Positions 7,393 through 14,385 of a DNA stretch of 64,000 nucleotides are shown one piece after another. Made by a program: the position numbers and the translations under genes. Each line of letters starts with the position of its first letter. Position 1 is the stretch's first letter. Where the stretch lies: NCBI GenBank assembly GCA_031551865.1, contig JAVBMY010000001.1:124001-188000 (forward strand), given 5' to 3'. Under the pieces are notes generated by a model, which saw only the letters and a list, made by a program, of their open reading frames with translations, was not told where the DNA came from and made no database searches. The stretch is from Rikenella sp031551865 (lineage in GTDB: Bacteria > Bacteroidota > Bacteroidia > Bacteroidales > Rikenellaceae).

Positions 7393-8523
7393 GTGCAATT
7401 CACGTTATCCCATACTGATACAGAGACCTCGGCCCGCGCCGGGAGTTTTTCTACCGCTCACGGAGTGGTGCAAACTCCCGTATTTATGCCCGTAGGCACG
7501 CTCGGCACCGTCAAAGGCATCTTCCACCGCGACCTGGCCCAAGAGGCACAGGCCCAGATCATCCTCGGCAACACCTACCACCTCTACCTGCGGCCCGGCA
7601 CCGAACTGATAAGAAAAGCCGGAGGCCTGCACCGCTTCAGTTCGTGGGAGCGGCCGATGCTCACCGACAGCGGCGGGTTCCAGGTCTTCTCGCTGGAGGG
7701 GATCCGCAAGATCACCGAGGAGGGATGCCGCTTCCAGTCGCACATCGACGGTTCGACCCACCTGTTTACCCCCGAGAGCGTGGTCGATACCCAGCGCCTG
7801 ATAGGGGCCGACATCATCATGGCGTTCGACGAATGTCCGCCCGGCACCGCCGAATACCCTTACGCCCTAAAATCGTGGGAACGCACCGCCCGCTGGCTCG
7901 ACCGCTGCTTCGACCGCTTCGCCACGACGCGGCCCGAATACGGCTACGAGCAGTCGCTGTTCCCGATCGTGCAGGGCTGCACTTACGAAGACCTGCGCCT
8001 GCGCTCGGCCGAGTATGTTAAGCAATTCAATGCTGACGGCTACGCCATCGGGGGATTGGCCGTGGGCGAACCCGCCGAGGTGATGTACCGCATGATCGAG
8101 GTGGTAAATACGGTGCTGCCCGCCGCACGGCCCCGCTACCTGATGGGGGTCGGCACTCCGGTCAACATCCTCGAAGCGATCAGCCGAGGGGTGGATATGT
8201 TCGACTGCGTGATGCCCACACGCAACGGCCGCAACGGCATGCTGTTCACTTCGGAGGGCATCGTCAACATCCGCAACCAGAAGTGGGCGTCGTGCCTCGA
8301 ACCGGTCGACCCGGCGGGGACGACGTTCGTCGACCATACCTACACGCGCGCCTACCTGCGCCACCTGTTCGTCGCGGGCGAGATGCTCGGGCCGCAGATC
8401 GCTTCGCTGCACAACATCGGCTTCTATGTGTGGCTCACGGGCGAGGCACGCCGCCGCATCGCCGACGGCACGTTCGGCCCCTGGAAAGAGGAGATGGTGC
8501 GGAAATTGGGAAGAAAGTTGTAG
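7393..8523 (+). CDS. tgt: queuine/preQ1 tRNA-ribosyltransferase, zinc cysteines absent
   Basis: Exchanges guanine 34 for preQ1 in tRNAs with a GUN anticodon, on the queuosine pathway. At 376 residues it has the bacterial length. The nucleophile and substrate regions are clear: MLTDSGGFQVFS, the GGLAVGEP loop and the FDCVMPTRNGRNG active-site strand. The expected zinc site (CxCxxC before YxRAYLRHL) is missing: the segment reads DPAGTTFVDHTYTRAYLRHL, with Gly, Thr and Asp in place of the three cysteines. The later His (SLHNIGF) remains. I believe loss of these cysteines is shared by many Bacteroidota Tgt enzymes, so activity is probably kept. An LptF/G permease gene follows. Confidence 0.95.
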   Translation: MQFTLSHTDTETSARAGSFSTAHGVVQTPVFMPVGTLGTVKGIFHRDLAQEAQAQIILGNTYHLYLRPGTELIRKAGGLHRFSSWERPMLTDSGGFQVFSLEGIRKITEEGCRFQSHIDGSTHLFTPESVVDTQRLIGADIIMAFDECPPGTAEYPYALKSWERTARWLDRCFDRFATTRPEYGYEQSLFPIVQGCTYEDLRLRSAEYVKQFNADGYAIGGLAVGEPAEVMYRMIEVVNTVLPAARPRYLMGVGTPVNILEAISRGVDMFDCVMPTRNGRNGMLFTSEGIVNIRNQKWASCLEPVDPAGTTFVDHTYTRAYLRHLFVAGEMLGPQIASLHNIGFYVWLTGEARRRIADGTFGPWKEEMVRKLGRKL

Positions 8524-8599
8524 CTTTGGTGCCTGCGGCACTCGCAATTACCGAACCGCCCGGACTCGCCCTTGGGATCGGTGCGGGATAAATAGCCGT

Positions 8600-8745
8600 A
8601 AAGGAACCGGGCTTTCGAGGTGCGCAGCCGCACGGGCGATTATCTCGTTCGGAGAAAGAATCCCCCCCGGCGAGGCGCTTTCAGCACTTGCGGGTGCCCG
8701 CGAAGGCTAGCGCCTGAGAAAGAATCCCCCGGGCTCACGAAGCGC
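8600..8745 (+). repeat. degenerate family A repeats
   Basis: Two units of GAGAAAGAATCCCCC (8644 and 8715), separated by the inverted pair GGCGAGGCGC/GCGCCTGAG and the motif GCGGGTGCCCGC. No gene is seen between tgt and the permease. Confidence 0.4.
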
Positions 8746-8791
8746 ACCTGACGACGCACCGCCCGAAACAAATAAACCCAACCAGGCTCCC

Positions 8792-9943
8792 ATGAACCTG
8801 AACCTCCACTGGCCCTCGTGGGCCGACATAAAACACGGACTGTCGAAACTGAAGATCGGCATCATCGACCGCTACATCATGCGGCGGTTCATCGGCGTCT
8901 ACCTGTTCACGATCGGGTTGCTCGTGCTGATCGTGATCGTCTTCGACGCCGCCGAAAAGATCGACGACTTCCTCGAAGCCCACATCAGCATGTGGGAAGT
9001 GATCACTGGCTACTACCTTAATTTCATCCCCTACTTCGTCAACCAGTTCAGCGGACTGATCACCTTCATCGCCGTGATCTTCTTCACCTCGAAGATGGCC
9101 TACGACACCGAAATCATCGCCATCCTGTCGAGCGGCGTGAGTTTCAACCGCCTGATGTGGCCCTATTTCGTGGCGGCCGCCATGATCACCGCGCTGGCGC
9201 TGATGCTCAACCTGTTCCTGATCCCCGGGGCCAATGCCCGGCGCATCGCCTTCGAGGCGGAACACCACCTCAACAAGACCGACGCCAATTCGGCCTACGC
9301 CCCGTACCTCTACCGCCAGATCGGGCCCAACACCATCGCCTACATCAAGAACTTCAGCGGCGAGACCAACGAAGCCATCTATTTCGCCCTCGAAACCTAC
9401 GACGGCGGCAGCATCGTCAGCTCGCTCGAAGCCATGCACGCCCGTTTCGACCCCGAGACCGGACGCTGGACAGCCTCGAAATACATCCACCGCACTTACG
9501 ATGGCGAACGCGAAAACCTGGTGCGGAGCGAGCAGCCGCTCGACACGCTGATCAACCTCTCGCCCGAAGAGCTGTTCAGCGTCCAGGACCTGGTCCAGAC
9601 CATGAATTCGCCGCGGCTGCGGCGGTTCATCGAACAGCAGGAAGCCAAAGGCTCGGACATGGTGGCCGTGTTCAAAGTCGAAAACTACTCGCGCTACGCC
9701 TACCCGCTCTCGACTTTCATCCTCACGCTGATCGGCGTGTCGCTTTCCTCGCGCAAAGTGCGCGGCGGTACCGGACTGCACATCGGCATCGGCATCGCAC
9801 TCTGCTTCTCGTACATCGTGCTGATGCGCTTTGCCTCGGAGTTCGCCAAAGGAGGCCTGCTCCCCCCCTTCATCGCCATCTGGCTGCCGAACATCATCTA
9901 CCTGGCGATCGGCATTTACCTCTACCGCAAGGCGCCGAAATAG
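8792..9943 (+). CDS. LptF/LptG family permease
   Basis: Inner-membrane subunit of the LptB2FG transporter, which extracts lipopolysaccharide and sends it to the outer membrane. Of its 383 residues, the N-terminal part has the family start (IIDRYIMRRFIGVYLFTIGLL) and three membrane helices up to about residue 140. A periplasmic beta-jellyroll-like domain covers about 150-290 and the last helices lie at 305-380. It lies 268 nt after tgt, a pairing common in Bacteroidota. LptF and LptG cannot be separated by sequence here, so no symbol is given. Confidence 0.88.
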   Translation: MNLNLHWPSWADIKHGLSKLKIGIIDRYIMRRFIGVYLFTIGLLVLIVIVFDAAEKIDDFLEAHISMWEVITGYYLNFIPYFVNQFSGLITFIAVIFFTSKMAYDTEIIAILSSGVSFNRLMWPYFVAAAMITALALMLNLFLIPGANARRIAFEAEHHLNKTDANSAYAPYLYRQIGPNTIAYIKNFSGETNEAIYFALETYDGGSIVSSLEAMHARFDPETGRWTASKYIHRTYDGERENLVRSEQPLDTLINLSPEELFSVQDLVQTMNSPRLRRFIEQQEAKGSDMVAVFKVENYSRYAYPLSTFILTLIGVSLSSRKVRGGTGLHIGIGIALCFSYIVLMRFASEFAKGGLLPPFIAIWLPNIIYLAIGIYLYRKAPK

Positions 9944-10021
9944 AAAAAACCAGGCGACTATCACATGTCATCCCGGGCGGTGCGTCCGCACACACCCCCA
10001 GTGGTTCGGCCTCTGAAAACC

Positions 10022-10105
10022 ACATGTCCTCCTGAACGCAGGGAAGGATCTCGGCTGAAACTGATTTTCAGAAACGAGATCCTTCCCTGCGTTCAGGAGG
10101 ACAGT
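10022..10105 (+). repeat. CATCCTGAACGCAGGGAAGGATCT inverted repeat
   Basis: Sister of the element at 5367-5453. Both arms carry the same AGTG to AGGG and GATG to GAGG changes, so pairing is kept. It lies between the convergent permease and purL genes and may serve as a two-way terminator. Confidence 0.7.
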
Positions 10106-10155
10106 GGTTAAATATTCGCTCGGGACGGCGGCAAATAAAGGGTTCCCGTGTGCCT

Positions 10156-13100
10156 TTATTTCTGCCCTACGATCCACCGGCGGGCGTTGACGAACGCCTC
10201 GATCCACGGCGACACCTCGTCGGCAGCGCGGTCGGCTGGATAGTGGGCCCAGTTCCACGGGCGCAGGGCGCGTTCGAGGTGGGGCATGATCGCCAGGTGG
10301 CGGCCATCGGCCGAGCAGATGGCCGCAGCGTTGTAGCGGCTGCCGTTCGGGTTGGCCGGATAGCCCTCGTAGAGGTATTTCGCGGGAATATTATATTCGC
10401 TTTCGGGCAGCGGCAGGTGGAATTTGCCCTCGCCGTGCGACACCCAAACGCCGAGCGTCGAACCGCCCAGCGACGAGAGCATCACAGCGTTGTTACCTTC
10501 GGCGATGGTCACGCCCACGAAACCCGACTCGAACTTGTGCGATTCGTTGTGGAGCATGCGCGGACGGTCGGGATGCCCAGGGGTGATGAGGTTCAGCTCG
10601 ACCATCAGCTGGCAGCCGTTACAGATACCCACTGACAGCGTGTCGGGGCGGGCGTAGAAGTTTTCGAGCGCCTTACGCGCTTTCTCGTTGTAAAGGAACG
10701 CCCCGGCCCAACCCTTGGCCGACCCGAGCACGTCGGAGTTCGAGAAACCACCCACGAAGGCGATCAGGTTGACGTCTTCGAGGGTCTCGCGCCCGCTGAT
10801 CAGGTCGGTCATGTGTACGTCTTTGACATCGAGGCCGGCCAGGTGCATCATCCAGGCGGTTTCGCGCTCGCACTGGCAGCCCTTTTCGCGGATCACGGCG
10901 GCTTTCACTCCGGTGCGGGTGCGGCGGTACGCATCGAGGCCATATTGCGAAAGCAGGCCGGTGAACGAGGCGGGAAACTTATAAGTCAACTCCTGAGATT
11001 TGTAGTTATTGAAGCGTTCGAGCGCCAGCGCAGGCGTGCTCTGGTTGCGGTCGAGCAGGTACGAAGTGCGGTACCACGTGTCGCGCAGCTTGTCGACATC
11101 CAACGTGAGCAGCGTACAGCAGTCGTGGCGCACGGTGAATTGGCGCGCGGTATTCACCTCGGCAATGCGGAAAGCGCTTACCCCGGCTTTATCAAAAGCG
11201 GTCAGCGCATCTTCCGGCGAGGCGACCTGCAGCAGCACGGCGGGGCGTTCGCTGAACAGGCACTTTACTACGTCGTTCTCGCGCAACGGATTCATATCCA
11301 CCGAAAGCCCGGTTCGGGGCGAAGCGAAGCACATTTCCAACAGCGCGGTGATCAGCCCACCACCCGACACGTCGTGTCCGGCCATCACGTACCCTTGGCT
11401 GACCAGCGACTGCACGGCCTCGAAGGCGCGGGCGAAATAGGCCGCGTCGGTTACGGTCGGCACATCGGAGCCTACGGCGTTCACGATCTGGGCGAAGGCG
11501 CTGCCGCCGAGGCGCAGCTCGTCGCCCGAGAAATCGACATAGATCAGCGATGAACCCTCGGTCTCGCACAGCGCGGCTTTGGCCGGCAGCTTGACGTCGG
11601 TCACTTCGCCGGCCGAGGTGATGATCACCGTGCCGGGCGAGTAGACGGCCGTGCCGTCGGGGTATTTTTGGGTCATCGACAGGGAGTCTTTCCCGGTCGG
11701 GATGTTAATTTCCAACGCCAGCGCGAAATCGCTCGCGGCTTGCACGGCCTTGTAAAGGCGGGCGTCCTCGCCCTCGTTCTTACAGGGCCACATCCAGTTG
11801 GCGCTGAGCGAAACGCCCTTCAGCCCGCCGACGATGGGAGCAAAGACGATGTTGGTCAGCGCTTCGGCGATGGCCAGCACCGAACCCCTCTCGGGCGAGG
11901 CCAGCGCGGCGGCGGGAGCGTGCCCGAGGGCCGTGGCGATACCGCGCACGCCCTGGTAGTCCTGAGCCACCACGGCGCAGTCGTTTAGCGGGAGCTGCAC
12001 CGACCCGGCACATTGCTGTACGACGGTGCGGCCGCCCACCGAGCGGTCGACCTTGTTGGTGAGCCAGTCTTTGCAGGCCACGCTTTCGAGCTGCAACACG
12101 TTTTCGAGGTATTCGCCGATGCGGTCGGCGGTGTATCCGGGCGCCCGGTAGCTCTCAATCACCGTACGGTCGTTCATCACGGTGCGCGGAGCATCGCCGA
12201 ACATGGCGCTCAGTTGCAGGTCGATGGGTTTCTCGTCCGTTTTGTTATCGACAAAGGTGAACTGCATGTCGCCCGTGGTTTCGCCGATCACGTACATGGG
12301 CGAGCGTTCGCGCTGCGATATGGCTTGCAGGCGCGCGATGTGTTCTTGCTTCATCACCAGTCCCATGCGCTCCTGCGACTCGTTGCCCACGATCTCTTTG
12401 GCCGAGAGCGTCGGGTCGCCGATAGGCAAACAGTCGATGTCGATGCGGCCCCCGGTGGCTTCGACGAGCTCCGAGAGACAGTTCAGGTGCCCGCCGGCGC
12501 CGTGGTCGTGGATCGAGATCACGGGGTTCGAGCCTTCGCCTTTGGCGGCATGCGACTCTTCGCTCAGCGCGCGGATGGCGTTGTAGGCGCGGCGTTGCAT
12601 TTCGGGGTTCGAGCGCTGGATGGCGTTCAGTTCGATGGCGTCGGCGTATTCGCCCGTAGCCACCGACGACACGGCGCCGCCGCCCATGCCGATGCGGTAG
12701 TTGTCGCCGCCCAGGAGCACGACTTTGTCGCCGGCGACAGGCTCGTCTTTCAGGCTGTCGATCTTCTTGCCGTAGCCCACGCCACCGGCCAGCATGATAA
12801 CCTTATCGAAGGCAAAGCGTTTGCCGTTCTCCTGGTGTTCGAAAGTGTAAAGCGAACCGCACAGCAGCGGCTGGCCGAATTTGTTGCCGAAGTCCGAAGC
12901 GCCGTTCGATGCTTTGATCAATATCTCTTCGGGGGTCTGGTACAGCCAGTGGCGCGGAGCCATTGCCCCGGAGGCGTTTTCCCACGGGCGGCCTCCTTCG
13001 AGGCGCGGGTAGGCGGTCATGTAGCAGGCGGTACCGGCCACAGGGAACGCACCCTTGCCCCCGGCGATGCGGTCGCGGATCTCGCCGCCCGATCCGGTGG

Positions 13101-13899
13101 CCGCGCCGTTGAATGGCTCGACGGTGGTGGGGAAGTTGTGCGTTTCGGCCTTGATCGAGATCACGCTCTCGAAATCTTCGGTGCCGTAGAAGTCGCTGGT
13201 GGTGTGGTCGGCGGGGGCGAATTGCTCGACCTTCGAGCCTTCGATGAAGGCGCAGTTATCCTTGTAGGCCGACACCACGCGCCCGGGGTGGGTCTTGGTG
13301 GTTTTTTTGATCAGGCCGAACAGGGTGTCGGGCTTTTCCTCGCCGTCGATCACGAATTTACCGTTGAAGATTTTGTGGCGGCAGTGCTCGGAGTTCACCT
13401 GCGAGAAGCCGAACACCTCGCTGTCGGTGAGCGGGCGACCGATGCTGTCGGCCAGCTTTTCGAGGTAGGCGATCTCGTCGCCGCTCAGGGCGAGGCCCTG
13501 CTCGGCGTTATATTTGGCGATGTTCTGGATGTAGATGACCGGCTCGGGCTGTTTCTTGATCGTGAACACCTCCTGGTCGATGGCGCTGTACAGGCGCAGC
13601 AGCATCTTGTCGTAGGGAGTGTCGGCGGCGGCCGGGGTGAACTGCTCGATGCGGACGATGCCTGCGACGCCCATGTTCTGGGTGATCTCGACGGCGTTGG
13701 TGCTCCACGGGGTTACCATTTCGCGGCGCGGGCCGATGTAAGTACCGCTCAGGCTCGTGGCATCGAGCTGTTCGGCCTGCCCGAAAAGCCAGCAGAGTTT
13801 TTCAGCCGCTTCGGTGCTGACGGGTTCAGCGGTCTGTACGGCATAGATCGTCCCGGCGGGGGCGTTGTTGGTGTCGTTGGAACGGAAGAGTGTGATCAT
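10156..13899 (-). CDS. purL: phosphoribosylformylglycinamidine synthase, single-chain
   Basis: Fourth step of purine synthesis: converts FGAR to FGAM using ATP and glutamine. The single chain of about 1247 residues has all the parts of the large PurL: an N-terminal PurS-like region, two AIRS-type synthase halves (motifs SVISIKAETHNFPTTVEPFNG and a GKDSLSMT helix) and a C-terminal glutaminase (catalytic Cys in GICNGCQLM, and HGEGKFH). The ATG at 13899 (MITLFRSND) is chosen because a promoter -7 box covers 13939-13946, so the frame-open codons further upstream cannot be translated. It stands alone, convergent with the LptF/G gene. Confidence 0.96.
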   Translation of the reverse strand: MITLFRSNDTNNAPAGTIYAVQTAEPVSTEAAEKLCWLFGQAEQLDATSLSGTYIGPRREMVTPWSTNAVEITQNMGVAGIVRIEQFTPAAADTPYDKMLLRLYSAIDQEVFTIKKQPEPVIYIQNIAKYNAEQGLALSGDEIAYLEKLADSIGRPLTDSEVFGFSQVNSEHCRHKIFNGKFVIDGEEKPDTLFGLIKKTTKTHPGRVVSAYKDNCAFIEGSKVEQFAPADHTTSDFYGTEDFESVISIKAETHNFPTTVEPFNGAATGSGGEIRDRIAGGKGAFPVAGTACYMTAYPRLEGGRPWENASGAMAPRHWLYQTPEEILIKASNGASDFGNKFGQPLLCGSLYTFEHQENGKRFAFDKVIMLAGGVGYGKKIDSLKDEPVAGDKVVLLGGDNYRIGMGGGAVSSVATGEYADAIELNAIQRSNPEMQRRAYNAIRALSEESHAAKGEGSNPVISIHDHGAGGHLNCLSELVEATGGRIDIDCLPIGDPTLSAKEIVGNESQERMGLVMKQEHIARLQAISQRERSPMYVIGETTGDMQFTFVDNKTDEKPIDLQLSAMFGDAPRTVMNDRTVIESYRAPGYTADRIGEYLENVLQLESVACKDWLTNKVDRSVGGRTVVQQCAGSVQLPLNDCAVVAQDYQGVRGIATALGHAPAAALASPERGSVLAIAEALTNIVFAPIVGGLKGVSLSANWMWPCKNEGEDARLYKAVQAASDFALALEINIPTGKDSLSMTQKYPDGTAVYSPGTVIITSAGEVTDVKLPAKAALCETEGSSLIYVDFSGDELRLGGSAFAQIVNAVGSDVPTVTDAAYFARAFEAVQSLVSQGYVMAGHDVSGGGLITALLEMCFASPRTGLSVDMNPLRENDVVKCLFSERPAVLLQVASPEDALTAFDKAGVSAFRIAEVNTARQFTVRHDCCTLLTLDVDKLRDTWYRTSYLLDRNQSTPALALERFNNYKSQELTYKFPASFTGLLSQYGLDAYRRTRTGVKAAVIREKGCQCERETAWMMHLAGLDVKDVHMTDLISGRETLEDVNLIAFVGGFSNSDVLGSAKGWAGAFLYNEKARKALENFYARPDTLSVGICNGCQLMVELNLITPGHPDRPRMLHNESHKFESGFVGVTIAEGNNAVMLSSLGGSTLGVWVSHGEGKFHLPLPESEYNIPAKYLYEGYPANPNGSRYNAAAICSADGRHLAIMPHLERALRPWNWAHYPADRAADEVSPWIEAFVNARRWIVGQK

Positions 13900-13938
13900 C
13901 GGGAAATGCGGATGAATTTGCGTGAGATTTTTGCACGC

Positions 13939-13970
13939 CAAAGATACGACAATGCGGGCATATTTTCAAC
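13939..13970 (-). promoter_or_regulatory. purL promoter (TTG, 20 nt, TATCTTTG)
   Basis: On the minus strand a TTG at 13969-13967 is followed after 20 nt by TATCTTTG (13946-13939). This matches the -33/-7 pattern of the Bacteroidota housekeeping sigma factor. The start codon lies about 40 nt downstream. No purine riboswitch is visible in the short leader. Confidence 0.65.
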
Positions 13971-14069
13971 GGCGCCCCGCCAATCGTCAGGCCTAAGATT
14001 GGAACGATCCGGTACCCACCCCTGAGGCGCAGACCGACGCCCAGACCGACGAACACAACAGGAGCAAAG

Positions 14070-14352
14070 GTTGCTTGCAAGCTCTGCCCTGTCAGGAGGA
14101 GGAAAAAGCCACGAAACGGATTTAAGCGAGGGCAATCGAACTTGCCCGGATTACCGAGCAAGTAGGAGGAAGAGGCCGAAAGACTCAAGCGGCTTGGGCG
14201 CCGGCCGGCGCTGTAACCGAGAGCAATCAAGTTTACCTGGGCCGAGCAGCGTACCTCGGCAGAGGCCGCAAGCGGCCTGGGTCGAGGTAGCGCGAGAAAG
14301 CCAAAGGCAATTACCGAAGTACGAGAAGGAAGAGGCCATAAATGGCCTCAGG
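14070..14352 (+). repeat. array of four family B two-hairpin repeats
   Basis: This fills most of the 486-nt gap between purL and the next gene. Partial or full B units lie near 14094-14126, 14125-14187, 14211-14284 and 14301-14352. Each has part of a GGCAATC...GATTACC hairpin, a purine linker like AGGAGGAAGAGGCC, and a second small stem that differs between units (GGCCGC/GCGGCC, GGCCAT/ATGGCC). The units are diverged, so this is a cluster rather than a fresh tandem array. No gene seen. Confidence 0.65.
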
Positions 14353-14385
14353 GTCGCGGGTTTCGCATTCGCTTCAAGCCGCCTA

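Noticed and set aside
12013..14025. 670-codon open frame on the plus strand, opposite purL
   Set aside because: It is antisense to a full, well-conserved purL, and long shadow frames are expected at this GC content. Its translation is compositionally odd (Gly, Asp, Val and His-rich) and matches no family I know. Similar shadows lie opposite the GH92, POT and fusion genes.
14070..14352. CRISPR array
   Set aside because: The repeats are uneven in length and spacing, are diverged, contain two hairpins each, and the same units occur singly elsewhere. There are no cas genes.
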